64,000 nucleotides of DNA from Pseudomonas farris. Its GTDB lineage: Bacteria > Pseudomonadota > Gammaproteobacteria > Pseudomonadales > Pseudomonadaceae. Shown here in pieces: positions 1-9,670 of this stretch. The position numbers were made by a program, and so were the translations under genes. The notes under the pieces were generated by a model that did no database searches, was not told the origin of the DNA, and worked only from the letters and a program-made list of their open reading frames with translations. Every line of letters starts with the position of its first letter. Position 1 is the stretch's first letter. The stretch spans positions 62,001 to 126,000 of the forward strand of contig NZ_JAHSTV010000002.1 in the NCBI RefSeq assembly GCF_019145235.1, read 5' to 3'.

Positions 1-2
1 TT

Positions 3-854
3 TATCAGCAAACCGAAGAAGTCTTCATTCCGTGGTTCAGCAGCTACTGGACCCAGGAATGGCTGTCGATGAAAGTCAGCTGGTACACCATCAATGCCGG
101 AGACGAGCAGGATGCGACGACCAAACGCCTGGCGGCCTATCTGCTGGAGCAATATCACCGGCGAGTACTGGAACCGGTGGCGGTGGAGATCGATCCCGAC
201 GCGGTCCTCGGCCAGGCGACAGAGTTTTATGTGCAACTGATGGGGCAGCAACTCGAAGTTATTTCCAAACGTCATGGCGTGCCAATGGCGCAGCTCAACG
301 GTCGCGTTCAGAAAATCCCGGCTATTTCGCTAGGCCCGCCAAGCGCCCGTGACGCTTCGCTATATCAGGTGGTGCATGCCGAACTGAGCAAATTGCCGGC
401 CTACCAGGCGCTGATCGAGAAGATCCACACCGCGGGCGGCGAGAAGGGCATTGCTTCGACGGATGCCGGCATGGCGCCAGTGGCCAAGCGTGCCAGCCGA
501 CGAATACAAGCCGAAATGGCCCCCCGAGGCGCGGCCAGTGCCGTGGCGGCAGTGGCGGGGAAGGCGGCCGGGGCGTTGATTTCCGTGGGGGTGGCGGGGG
601 TGCGCGCGATTATTCAGGCCAACGATCGGCCTGACAGCGAGGCACTGATTCGCAGCAGTCTGGGCAATTCGTTCGACAAGGCATGGGTGAAGCTGGTGGA
701 TAACCCCGCAACCGGCGTCATGGCTGGAACGCTGTACATGGCCAGACAAATTGAGGGCAGCCTGGAGGAGACCGTCGAGCCGTCGGTCGGTCTGGATACA
801 GGCACTGTCGATTTTAGCCACGCTGATTCGACTACCCAGCAGATCAACCCATAA
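3..854 (+). CDS. conserved hypothetical protein, 5' truncated by window edge
   Basis: The reading frame is open at the left edge of the window, so the true start lies upstream. About 284 codons are visible. The first internal ATG is at 69, but the frame reads sensibly before it (YQQTEEVFIPWF...), so 69 is not a convincing start. A hydrophobic, Ala/Gly/Val-rich stretch lies around the middle to C-terminal third (AAGALISVGVAGVRAII) and could be one membrane segment. I do not recognise the family. The next gene follows after 16 bases and may be co-transcribed. The coding call is firm; function is unknown. Confidence 0.75.
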   Translation, partial: YQQTEEVFIPWFSSYWTQEWLSMKVSWYTINAGDEQDATTKRLAAYLLEQYHRRVLEPVAVEIDPDAVLGQATEFYVQLMGQQLEVISKRHGVPMAQLNGRVQKIPAISLGPPSARDASLYQVVHAELSKLPAYQALIEKIHTAGGEKGIASTDAGMAPVAKRASRRIQAEMAPRGAASAVAAVAGKAAGALISVGVAGVRAIIQANDRPDSEALIRSSLGNSFDKAWVKLVDNPATGVMAGTLYMARQIEGSLEETVEPSVGLDTGTVDFSHADSTTQQINP

Positions 855-870
855 CCCGAGGAGAACGATC

Positions 871-1224
871 ATGGCTTACGTTGATGGCTTCGTCGCGGCA
901 GTACCCACCGCCAACCGTGAAAAATTCAAGCAACACGCGCAATCCGCTGCCGCAATCTTCAAGGAAAGCGGCGCACTCAGCCTCGCCGAATGCTGGGGAG
1001 ACGACGTGCCCGATGGCAAATTGACCTCGTTTCCCATGGCAGTAAAACTCAAGGAAGACGAAACCGTGGTGTTTTCCTGGATCGTCTGGCCGGACAAGGC
1101 CACCCGTGACGCCGGCATGGCGAAACTCATGAGCGATCCGCGGATGCAACCCGACGTCAATCCAATGCCGTTTGACGGTCAGCGCATGATTTTTGGCGGT
1201 TTCGATATGATCGTGAAAGCCTGA
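871..1224 (+). CDS. DUF1428 family protein (YbaA-like)
   Basis: A 117-residue protein starting MAYVDGFVAAVP, with the family's typical central FPMAVKLKEDETVVFSWI stretch and a C-terminal PFDGQRMIFGGF motif. These are hallmarks of the DUF1428/YbaA family, small alpha+beta-barrel-like cytoplasmic proteins of unknown function. The ATG at 871 is preceded by GAGGAG at a good distance, which decides this start over upstream codons. It lies 16 bases downstream of the preceding gene on the same strand. Length matches the family. No biochemical role can be assigned. Confidence 0.85.
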   Translation: MAYVDGFVAAVPTANREKFKQHAQSAAAIFKESGALSLAECWGDDVPDGKLTSFPMAVKLKEDETVVFSWIVWPDKATRDAGMAKLMSDPRMQPDVNPMPFDGQRMIFGGFDMIVKA

Positions 1225-1238
1225 CGGGAACCGCAGGA

Positions 1239-1433
1239 TCACTCTGACGTCGGGGCGGTCCTGCAACTCTTGCGGTTACGAATCTCGCTGTCCGAGGGGC
1301 GCTCCTTGATGAACTCGAAACGCGGCTCGCCTTCGTTGTAGTGAACCAGCCAGCCCCATTCCAGCTCGGACTCATCCTGGCCGGGTTTTGGTGGCACGGC
1401 CCACCATGGCTCTTTGCTGATGATCTGACGCAT
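1239..1433 (-). CDS. small conserved hypothetical protein (64 aa)
   Basis: A 64-residue protein beginning MRQIISKEPWWAVPPKPGQ, rich in Trp and charged residues and without a signal peptide or membrane segment. The ATG at 1433 sits 7 bases from a GGGAGG ribosome binding site on the minus strand, which favours it over the longer frame starting at 1463. It converges with the DUF1428 gene (14 bases between stops). It resembles short conserved Pseudomonas proteins, but no function is known to me. Confidence 0.6.
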   Translation of the reverse strand: MRQIISKEPWWAVPPKPGQDESELEWGWLVHYNEGEPRFEFIKERPSDSEIRNRKSCRTAPTSE

Positions 1434-1559
1434 GGCGCCCTCCCATTGATTCGGTTGCTTCAACTATAACGCGCATGCCGGCACGTGCCAGAAATGCACT
1501 TGCTGGTGTGGTATCCCTTTGTAAAATCAAAGGGTTCCCGAAGCCTTGAGGTGGCAAAC

Positions 1560-2135
1560 ATGAGCGATGAAACCCGTGTTCCGTTCAAACGGCTGTTCTT
1601 CGCCCTGAACTGCGCCCCCGAACAACGCCGGGCCATCGCCCAATGGCGCAACGCGCTGGAGCTCAATGTCGGGCGCCCGGTGCCGGCGGAAAACTTTCAT
1701 TTGACGCTGCTGTTTCTCGGCACGGTGGGGATGGCGCAGATAGCGGGCGTCTGCGAGGCCGCCGCCAATGTCCAGATGCCCGGCATGCCCTTGACGGTTG
1801 TGCTTGATCGACTGGAAGTCTGGCGTCGCTCCGGGGTTTTGTTGCTGGCGCCCGAGCAGGCAGAACCGCAGTTGCTGCGGTTGGTGTATGCGCTGGAGCA
1901 GGCCATGTTGCCGTTTGGCTTTGAAGACACCCGTCGGGAATTTCGCCCGCATTTAACCCTGATGCGCGACTACCGGTCACCAGTCCCCGAATCCGCTACG
2001 CCACCAGAATTTTTCCTGCGTGCTGACCGCTTCACCTTGTTCGAATCCCATAAAGGCCGGTACCGGGCGCTGGCCGAATGGCCACTGATTTCTACACAAA
2101 AAAAGGCGCCCGAGGGCGCCCGAAATTCACCTTAA
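1560..2135 (+). CDS. thpR: RNA 2',3'-cyclic 3'-phosphodiesterase
   Basis: A 191-residue member of the LigT/2H phosphoesterase superfamily, which opens 2',3'-cyclic phosphates on RNA ends. Both catalytic HxT motifs are present: HLTL at residues 47-50 and HLTL at 131-134, with the usual spacing and total length. The start at 1560 follows a GAGG-containing region. The last ~14 codons (from about 2095) run through an A-rich tract and a GGCGCCC hairpin that looks like an intrinsic terminator read from the other strand, so the C-terminal tail is probably not conserved. It stands alone, with a REPIN downstream. Confidence 0.88.
   Translation: MSDETRVPFKRLFFALNCAPEQRRAIAQWRNALELNVGRPVPAENFHLTLLFLGTVGMAQIAGVCEAAANVQMPGMPLTVVLDRLEVWRRSGVLLLAPEQAEPQLLRLVYALEQAMLPFGFEDTRREFRPHLTLMRDYRSPVPESATPPEFFLRADRFTLFESHKGRYRALAEWPLISTQKKAPEGARNSP
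2096..2122 (-). terminator. intrinsic terminator inside the 3' end of thpR
   Basis: GGCGCCC (2105-2111) and GGGCGCC (2114-2120) form a tight GC stem. On the minus strand the stem is followed by a run of T's (the complement of seven A's at 2098-2104). It therefore terminates leftward transcription, plausibly the potGHI-potF unit whose last stop is at 2365. It lies within the thpR coding sequence just before its TAA at 2133. Confidence 0.65.
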
Positions 2136-2247
2136 CCGAGGAAGCCAGGTGAAGCCGTTCTTCTTCAGAGGAGCGCAGCGGTGGTAAGGCGCTGCGTGAA
2201 CGGAAAATGGTTGAAACCTTGCCACTGATCGTTCCAGCACGGACTCC

Positions 2248-2337
2248 TGTGGGAGCGGGCTTGCTCGCGAAAGCGGTGGGTCAGTCACCAATGATGTTGA
2301 ATGTGATGGCCCCTTCGCGAGCAAGCCCGCTCCCACA
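2248..2337. repeat. REPIN (inverted REP doublet)
   Basis: TGTGGGAGCGGGCTTGCTCG... on the left and its inverse ...CGAGCAAGCCCGCTCCCACA on the right enclose a short variable loop. This is the REP doublet found throughout P. fluorescens-group genomes. It lies between the convergent thpR and potF genes. Closely similar copies occur at 6747, 9498, 12617, 34439 and 41746, with a variant at 12752. Confidence 0.9.
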
Positions 2338-2364
2338 TTTTGGTCCGTGGTGTCCGATTTTGAA

Positions 2365-3680
<1,316 letters not shown>

Positions 3681-3707
3681 TGGTGTTCAGTAAACTGCAC
3701 CGCAGCA

Positions 3708-4592
3708 CTAAGCCGTCGCCTCAACTCGCTGGTTTTTCGGTTGCTGCCACGACTCGCTGGCGGTCTGGTCCATCGCTTCCTGGATCGCCCGTTTGCGCGT
3801 GGCTTCGGCCTTGCGGCTGAAATACCAGACCATGAACGTGACGATCGACACCGCCAGCAGAATCAGACTGGCCACGGCATTGATCTCAGGCTTCACGCCC
3901 AGACGCACCGCCGAGAACACTTCCATCGGCAACGTCGTCGAGCCCGGGCCGGAGACGAAACTCGCCAGCACCAAATCATCCAGCGACAAGGCAAACGACA
4001 TCATGCCGCCCGCTGCCAGCGACGGCGCGATCATCGGGATGGTGATCAGAAAGAACACCTTGAACGGACGCGCACCCAAGTCCATGGCTGCTTCTTCAAT
4101 CGACAGGTCCAGCTCACGTAAACGCGCCGATACAACCACCGCCACATACGCTGCACAGAACGTGGTGTGCGCGATCCAGATCGTGACAAGGCCACGTTCC
4201 TGCGGCCAGCCGATCAACTGCGCCATGGCCACGAACAGCAGCAACAGCGACAGACCGGTAATCACTTCCGGCATCACCAACGGCGCCGTCACCAGACCAC
4301 CGAACAGCGTGCGACCCTTGAAACGCGTCACACGGGTGAGCACGAAAGCGGCGAGGGTGCCCAACGCCACGGCGGCAATCGCCGTGTAGCAGGCGATTTC
4401 CAGGGAGCGCACCACCGAGCCCATCAGTTGCGAGTTGTCGAGCAGGCCGACGTACCACTTCACTGACCAGCCGCCCCACACCGTCACCAGTTTCGAGGCG
4501 TTGAACGAGTAGATCACCAGAATCAGCATCGGCAGGTAGATAAACGACAGGCCGAAAATAAGCATGAACTTTGAAAATCCGAAGCGTTTCAT
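3708..4592 (-). CDS. potI: polyamine ABC transporter permease PotI
   Basis: A 294-residue inner-membrane permease of the PotC/PotI type, with about six hydrophobic segments (first: FMLIFGLSFIYLPMLILVIY). It has the cytoplasmic EAA loop EEAAMDLGARPFKVFFLITIP that contacts the ATPase. The ATG at 4592 overlaps the potH stop by 4 bases (ATGA), indicating translational coupling and deciding the start. The C-terminus is a charged tail of about 40 residues (RKAEATRKRAIQEAMDQ...). With PotH it forms the membrane channel of the importer. Confidence 0.92.
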   Translation of the reverse strand: MKRFGFSKFMLIFGLSFIYLPMLILVIYSFNASKLVTVWGGWSVKWYVGLLDNSQLMGSVVRSLEIACYTAIAAVALGTLAAFVLTRVTRFKGRTLFGGLVTAPLVMPEVITGLSLLLLFVAMAQLIGWPQERGLVTIWIAHTTFCAAYVAVVVSARLRELDLSIEEAAMDLGARPFKVFFLITIPMIAPSLAAGGMMSFALSLDDLVLASFVSGPGSTTLPMEVFSAVRLGVKPEINAVASLILLAVSIVTFMVWYFSRKAEATRKRAIQEAMDQTASESWQQPKNQRVEATA

Positions 4593-5503
4593 CCCCGTCC
4601 CTCCATCTCTTTGGCCTGGCTGCGGTTGAACAGCAGAATCGGCACAATCAGGATCGCCAGCATCACCACCGCCAGGGCGGACGCCACCGGCCAGTCGCGG
4701 TTGTTGAAGAACTCTTGCCACAACACGCGGCCGATCATCAGGGTTTCCGGACCGCCCAACAGTTCCGGAATCACGAACTCACCGACCACCGGAATGAACA
4801 CCAGCATGCAACCTGCGATGATCCCGTTCTTGGCCAGCGGCACAGTGATTTTCCAGAAGTTGTTGAAGTTGCTCGAGCCCAGGTCCGACGCCGCTTCCAG
4901 CAGGCTGTGATCGTGCTTCACCAGGTTGGCGTACAGCGGCAGCACCATGAACGGCAAGTAAGCGTAAACAACCCCAATGTAGACCGCCGTGTTGGTATTG
5001 AGGATCTCGATCGGCTGCGACGTCAGCCCGGTCCACATCAGGAACGCATTGAGCAAACCGTTGTTGCTGAGAATGCCCATCCACGCATAGACGCGGATCA
5101 GGATCGCGGTCCAGGTCGGCATCATGATCAACAGCAGCAGAACGTTCTGCGTTTCCTTGTTGGCCTTGGTGATTGCGTAGGCCATCGGGAAGCCGATCAC
5201 CAGGCACATCAGCGTGCTTAAAAACGCGACCTTCAATGAGCCGAAGTAAGCCGAGATGTACAGCTCATCTTCGGTCAGCAGCGAGTAGTTGCCGATGTTC
5301 AGCAGCAGCTGAAACTTCTGCTCGGCGAAGGTGTAAATCTCGGAGTAGGGAGGAATGGCCAGGGCTGCTTCCGAGAAGCTGATCTTCATCACCAGGAAGA
5401 ACGGCAACAGGAAAAACAGGCACAACCACAGGAACGGAATGCCGATGACCAGTTTGCGGCCGCTGGGCACCAGGCGCAGGAACTGCTGATTGAAGGTTCT
5501 CAT
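4589..5503 (-). CDS. potH: polyamine ABC transporter permease PotH
   Basis: A 304-residue permease of the PotB/PotH type. The N-terminus has a membrane segment (LVIGIPFLWLCLFFLLPFFLVM). The periplasmic region contains the ALAIPPYSEIYTF stretch typical of PotH, and the EAA loop is LLEAASDLGSSNFNNFWKITVP. It overlaps potG by 4 bases upstream and potI by 4 bases downstream, so the three genes form one tightly coupled unit. The start MRTFNQQFLRL at 5503 fits the overlap. Confidence 0.92.
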   Translation of the reverse strand: MRTFNQQFLRLVPSGRKLVIGIPFLWLCLFFLLPFFLVMKISFSEAALAIPPYSEIYTFAEQKFQLLLNIGNYSLLTEDELYISAYFGSLKVAFLSTLMCLVIGFPMAYAITKANKETQNVLLLLIMMPTWTAILIRVYAWMGILSNNGLLNAFLMWTGLTSQPIEILNTNTAVYIGVVYAYLPFMVLPLYANLVKHDHSLLEAASDLGSSNFNNFWKITVPLAKNGIIAGCMLVFIPVVGEFVIPELLGGPETLMIGRVLWQEFFNNRDWPVASALAVVMLAILIVPILLFNRSQAKEMEGRG

Positions 5504-6642
5504 GAGCGCAGTACCACGCCGCTGTCGTCTTCCCACCACACGTAAACCTGATCGTCCCAGGTCGGGCGCGCGCCACGGCGTTCGGCGTTGGCCATGAACG
5601 ACTGGACGATCTTGCCGCCGGGCAATTCCACGTAAAACACCGAGTGGCCGCCGAGGTAGGCGATGTCATGCACCTTGCCTTCGGACCAGTTGTAGCGGGT
5701 CTCGGGCTTGAGGGTGCTGACCAGCATTTTTTCCGGGCGGATGGCGTAGGTGATCGACTTGTCCTGCACCGAGGTACTCACGCCGTGGCCGACGTAGATC
5801 TTCTGTTGCAGGTCCGGGCTGTGGATGATCGCGTGACCTTCTAGATCCTCGACCACGGTGCCGTCGAAGGCGTTCACGTTGCCAATGAACTCACAGACCA
5901 TGCGGCTGACCGGGGCTTCATAGATGTCGACCGGGCTGCCGATCTGGGCGATCCAGCCCAGATGCATGATGGCGATGCGTTCGGCCATGGTCATGGCTTC
6001 TTCCTGATCGTGGGTCACCATCACGCAGGTCACGCCGACCCGCTCGATGATTTCCACCAACTCCAGTTGCATCTGCGAGCGCAGCTTTTTATCCAGTGCA
6101 CCCATCGGTTCGTCGAGCAGCAACAGCTTCGGCCGCTTGGCCAGGGAGCGCGCCAGTGCCACACGCTGACGCTGGCCGCCAGACAACTGATGGGGTTTGC
6201 GTTTGGCGTACTGGGTCATGTGCACCAGCCGCAGCATCTCTTCGACACGGGCGTCGATTTCGCTGGCGGGCAAACGGTCCTGCTTGAGGCCGAAGGCGAT
6301 GTTCTGCGCCACCGTCATGTGCGGAAACAGCGCGTAGGACTGGAACATCATGTTGATCGGCCGTTCGTACGGCGGCATGTCGGTGATGTCGACACCGTCG
6401 AGCAAAATCCGCCCTTCGGTCGGGCGCTCGAAGCCGGCGAGCATGCGCAGCAGCGTCGATTTACCCGAGCCGGAACCGCCGAGCAGGGCGAAGATTTCCC
6501 CTTGATGGATCTCCAGGGACACATCGTCCACGGCGGTGGTTTCGTCGAATTTCTTGGTGACGCGGTCGACTTTCACCAACACCTTTTTCGGTGCCTGGTG
6601 ACCTTCAAGAGCCTTCCTGTAGATGCTGGAGGCGTTTGCCAT
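5500..6642 (-). CDS. potG: polyamine ABC transporter ATP-binding protein PotG
   Basis: A 380-residue ATPase that energises the importer on the cytoplasmic face. Visible motifs are Walker A GGSGSGKST (55-63), Q-loop near MMFQSYALFPH (98-108), signature LSGGQ (153-157), Walker B LLLLDEP (173-179) and switch His in VTHD (211). A C-terminal regulatory TOBE-like domain occupies about 290-370. The start MANASSIYRK at 6642 has GGGAG upstream on the minus strand. It is the first gene of the potGHI-potF unit. Confidence 0.93.
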   Translation of the reverse strand: MANASSIYRKALEGHQAPKKVLVKVDRVTKKFDETTAVDDVSLEIHQGEIFALLGGSGSGKSTLLRMLAGFERPTEGRILLDGVDITDMPPYERPINMMFQSYALFPHMTVAQNIAFGLKQDRLPASEIDARVEEMLRLVHMTQYAKRKPHQLSGGQRQRVALARSLAKRPKLLLLDEPMGALDKKLRSQMQLELVEIIERVGVTCVMVTHDQEEAMTMAERIAIMHLGWIAQIGSPVDIYEAPVSRMVCEFIGNVNAFDGTVVEDLEGHAIIHSPDLQQKIYVGHGVSTSVQDKSITYAIRPEKMLVSTLKPETRYNWSEGKVHDIAYLGGHSVFYVELPGGKIVQSFMANAERRGARPTWDDQVYVWWEDDSGVVLRS

Positions 6643-7014
6643 ATGAAACTCCCAACAGGTTTCAGTCGTCGGGCCAACGCGGCCTGACTTAGTAGTTGAT
6701 TGCAAGCCCAAGCCGTACGGTGCCAGTCAGCCAGAACGCGGCCCCCTTGTGGGAGCGGGCTTGCTCGCGAAGGCTGTGTATCAGGCAACATTGATGTCGA
6801 CTGACACTCCCTCTTCGCGAGCAAGCCCGCTCCCACAAGGGGATTTGCATTTGAATCACTGGCCCATACCGATCGGGCTTATTCGGCACCGCCATCCTGG
6901 CTGCCTGGTCGTACTTGTTGTTATTGCGGTTCATCTATTACGTGAGCGACCGGCGCGCAAAGGCACGCCCGCCAGACTCACGGGGGCAGTTAAATCGTTG
7001 AATGCTTTTTGAAG
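6643..7014. other. intergenic region between puuD and potG
   Basis: A 372-bp gap between two minus-strand genes. It holds the REPIN at 6747-6838. The potG leader lies in 6643-6746, with no clear sigma-70 promoter that I could single out. No open frame here is convincing. Confidence 0.6.
6747..6838. repeat. REPIN (inverted REP doublet)
   Basis: TTGTGGGAGCGGGCTTGCTC at the left and the inverse ...GAGCAAGCCCGCTCCCACAA at the right, with a loop of about 40 nt. Same family as the copy at 2248. It separates puuD from potG and could affect the stability of a joint transcript. Confidence 0.9.
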
Positions 7015-7776
7015 TCAGTGCGTATTACGTAGCGCCGCCCGTTGCCGGCACGCGTCGCCAAACGCCTGGAAAATACTCAAATAGGGGGGATTCGAAAGCA
7101 CCTGCCATTCCGGGTGCCATTGCACGCCGACGGCGAAGGCCTTGCTGTGCTCGACGGAGATCGCCTCGATCAAACCATCCGGCGCGACAGCTTCAGCGCG
7201 CAGGCCAGGAGCGAGCCGGTCGATGCCCTGGCTGTGAATCGAATTCACCTGGAACACCTGCGGCAAATCCAGCGCTTCGAACACGCCACCCCGCTGCACG
7301 TTGACCGCATGAGCAGGCGCGTATTGCACAGCCAGGTCCGGGTGATCCGCTTCGCGGTGATCGAGGTAGCCGGGTAGGTCGTGCACCTTCTGATGCAGGC
7401 TGCCGCCGAACGCCACGTTCATTTCCTGAAAGCCCCGGCAGATGCCGAGCACCGGAACACCGGCGGCGATGGCTGCGCGCAATAAGGGCAGGGTGGTGGC
7501 GTCCCGCGCCGGATCGTGATCCGTGCCGGGGGCACTGGCCGGGCCTTGATAGTGGAAGGGTTCCACATTCGATGGCGAGCCGGTCAGCAACAGACCGTCG
7601 AGCTGCGCGAGCAGGTCATCGATTTCGGTCAGATCGCCTAAGGAAGGAATGACCACGGGCAACCCCAAAGCCGCGACGCTGACAGCACGCAAATACTTGT
7701 CGCCGCTGACGTGGTAGGGGTGCAGGCCAATCTGTTTGATGCACGCAGTAACGCCGATCAATGGCTTGAATGCCAT
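7015..7776 (-). CDS. puuD: gamma-glutamyl-gamma-aminobutyrate hydrolase (SpuA/PuuD type)
   Basis: A 253-residue class-I glutamine-amidotransferase-fold hydrolase that releases GABA and glutamate from gamma-glutamyl-GABA, the last step of the puu route. The nucleophile is C113 in GICRGFQEMN, and the partner His and Glu are H221 and E223 in WHPEW. Early motifs LLLTGSPSNVEP and HDPARD are typical of PuuD. The ATG at 7776 has GAGG 8 bases upstream; a GTG at 7785 is possible but too close to that site. It is divergent from puuA (280 bp), and its context supports the polyamine role. Confidence 0.9.
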   Translation of the reverse strand: MAFKPLIGVTACIKQIGLHPYHVSGDKYLRAVSVAALGLPVVIPSLGDLTEIDDLLAQLDGLLLTGSPSNVEPFHYQGPASAPGTDHDPARDATTLPLLRAAIAAGVPVLGICRGFQEMNVAFGGSLHQKVHDLPGYLDHREADHPDLAVQYAPAHAVNVQRGGVFEALDLPQVFQVNSIHSQGIDRLAPGLRAEAVAPDGLIEAISVEHSKAFAVGVQWHPEWQVLSNPPYLSIFQAFGDACRQRAALRNTH

Positions 7777-8056
7777 TTTTATCACCTCGAAGTTTCACAC
7801 TTGAACGAGCTTTTCCGGAGCTTAGCCTTGTTGATTTTAATTAACAACTCTCATGTAAAAAATTCTAAACGCCGGGCATCTTATCTTCAGGAATTACGTG
7901 GCGTGCAAGACTGATCTGGCACTCGCGGCCCCAAAAAAGGCCAGAAAATAAAGGTTGAAAGGCCAAGTGTTCGCTATTGACTTCACTTTGCCTTTCGGAT
8001 TGACTGGGCTCGTGAAAGGGTAGTGAACATAATAATTAACAGCTAATAGGTGCATC

Positions 8057-9433
8057 ATGTCGGTCCCTCTGCGTGCCGTTCAACTCAACGAAGCAAACGC
8101 ATTCCTTAAGAAATATCCTGAGGTTTTGTACGTCGACCTTCTGATTGCGGATATGAACGGTGTGGTGCGCGGCAAGCGCATCGAACGCACCAGTCTTCAT
8201 AAGGTTTACGAAAAAGGCATTAACCTCCCGGCGTCACTGTTTGCCCTGGACATCAACGGTTCTACGGTGGAAAGCACCGGCCTGGGTCTGGACATCGGCG
8301 ACTCGGATCGCATCTGCTTCCCCATCCCCAATACCCTCAGCATCGAACCCTGGCAGAAGCGCCCGACCGCGCAGCTGTTAATGACCATGCACGAACTCGA
8401 AGGCCAGCCGTTCTTTGCTGATCCGCGCGAAGTGTTGCGTCAGGTGGTGAGCAAGTTCGATGACATGGGCCTGACCATTTGCGCAGCGTTCGAACTGGAG
8501 TTCTATCTGATCGACCAGGACAACGTGAACGGTCGTCCGCAGTCGCCACGTTCGCCGGTGTCCGGCAAACGTCCGCACTCGACTCAGGTGTACCTGATCG
8601 ACGATCTGGACGAATACGTCGACTGCCTGCAAGACATCCTCGAAGGCGCGAAAGAGCAGGGCATTCCCGCTGACGCCATCGTCAAGGAAAGCGCCCCGGC
8701 GCAATTCGAAGTGAACCTGCACCACGTCTCCGACCCTATAAAGGCCTGCGACTACGCGGTGTTGCTCAAGCGTCTGGTGAAGAACATCGCCTACGACCAC
8801 GAGATGGACACCACCTTCATGGCCAAGCCGTATCCGGGCCAGGCGGGCAATGGTTTGCACGTGCACATTTCGATTCTCGACAAAGAAGGCAACAACATCT
8901 TTGCCAGCGAGGATCCCGAGCAGAACGCCGCACTGCGTCACGCGATCGGCGGTGTGCTCGAGACCCTGCCGGCGCAGATGGCGTTCCTCTGCCCGAACGT
9001 CAACTCGTACCGCCGTTTCGGCGCGCAGTTCTATGTACCGAACTCGCCAAGCTGGGGCATCGACAACCGTACCGTGGCGCTGCGTGTGCCCACCGGTTCG
9101 GCGGATGCCGTGCGCATCGAACACCGAGTCGCCGGCGCCGATGCCAACCCGTACTTGCTGATGGCGTCGGTGCTGGCCGGTATTCACCACGGCCTGACCA
9201 ACGAAATCGAACCGGGCGCCCCGGTCGAAGGCAACAGCTACGAGCAGAACGAGCAAAGCCTGCCGAACAACCTGCGCGATGCACTGCGCGAGCTGGACGA
9301 CAGCGAAGTCATGGCGCGCTACATCGACCCGCTGTACATCGACGTGTTCGTGGCGTGCAAGGAAAGCGAACTGGCCGAGTTCGAAAACTCCATCTCCGAT
9401 CTTGAGTACAACTGGTACTTGCACACGGTTTGA
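8057..9433 (+). CDS. puuA: gamma-glutamylputrescine synthetase (glutamine synthetase family)
   Basis: A 458-residue glutamine-synthetase-fold ligase that joins glutamate to putrescine using ATP, the first step of the pathway. The N-terminal beta-grasp domain is followed by the catalytic domain with AAFELEFYLID (metal-binding Glu residues), KESAPAQFEVNLHH, GNGLHVHIS and NRTVALRVPTGS..RIEHRVAGADANPYL. The start at 8057 follows AGGTG. It heads the plus-strand catabolic genes and is divergent from puuD. GlnA itself is unlikely, because the sequence matches the PuuA/SpuB subgroup and the neighbours are puu genes. Confidence 0.92.
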   Translation: MSVPLRAVQLNEANAFLKKYPEVLYVDLLIADMNGVVRGKRIERTSLHKVYEKGINLPASLFALDINGSTVESTGLGLDIGDSDRICFPIPNTLSIEPWQKRPTAQLLMTMHELEGQPFFADPREVLRQVVSKFDDMGLTICAAFELEFYLIDQDNVNGRPQSPRSPVSGKRPHSTQVYLIDDLDEYVDCLQDILEGAKEQGIPADAIVKESAPAQFEVNLHHVSDPIKACDYAVLLKRLVKNIAYDHEMDTTFMAKPYPGQAGNGLHVHISILDKEGNNIFASEDPEQNAALRHAIGGVLETLPAQMAFLCPNVNSYRRFGAQFYVPNSPSWGIDNRTVALRVPTGSADAVRIEHRVAGADANPYLLMASVLAGIHHGLTNEIEPGAPVEGNSYEQNEQSLPNNLRDALRELDDSEVMARYIDPLYIDVFVACKESELAEFENSISDLEYNWYLHTV

Positions 9434-9497
9434 TTGGCTAAAAACCGTCAATCAAGGATGAAAGGTGGGCGTACACAAATCATGTGTACACCGCCAA

Positions 9498-9596
9498 CCC
9501 CTGTGGGAGCGGGCTTGCTCGCGAAAGCGGTGGGTCAGTCGCCATCAATGTTGAATGTGATGGCCCTCTTCGCGAGCAAGCCCGCTCCCACAGGGG
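9498..9596. repeat. REPIN (inverted REP doublet)
   Basis: CCCCTGTGGGAGCGGGC on the left is matched by the inverse GCCCGCTCCCACAGGGG on the right. It lies between puuA and puuC. The loop (GCGGTGGGTCAGTCGCCATC...) is very like the copies at 2248 and 12617. Confidence 0.9.
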
Positions 9597-9670
9597 ATTG
9601 CGGTGTTCTGATACTTAACTGGTTGGCATCAATCCAACGATCAACTATTCCTCTGCGTAGAGTCACAACA

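Noticed and set aside
2127..2336. Open frames across REPINs (for example 2127-2336, 6749-7012, 12526-12894)
   Set aside because: They translate the repeat palindrome (MGAGLLAK-type peptides on both strands), recur at every REPIN and lack conserved start sites.
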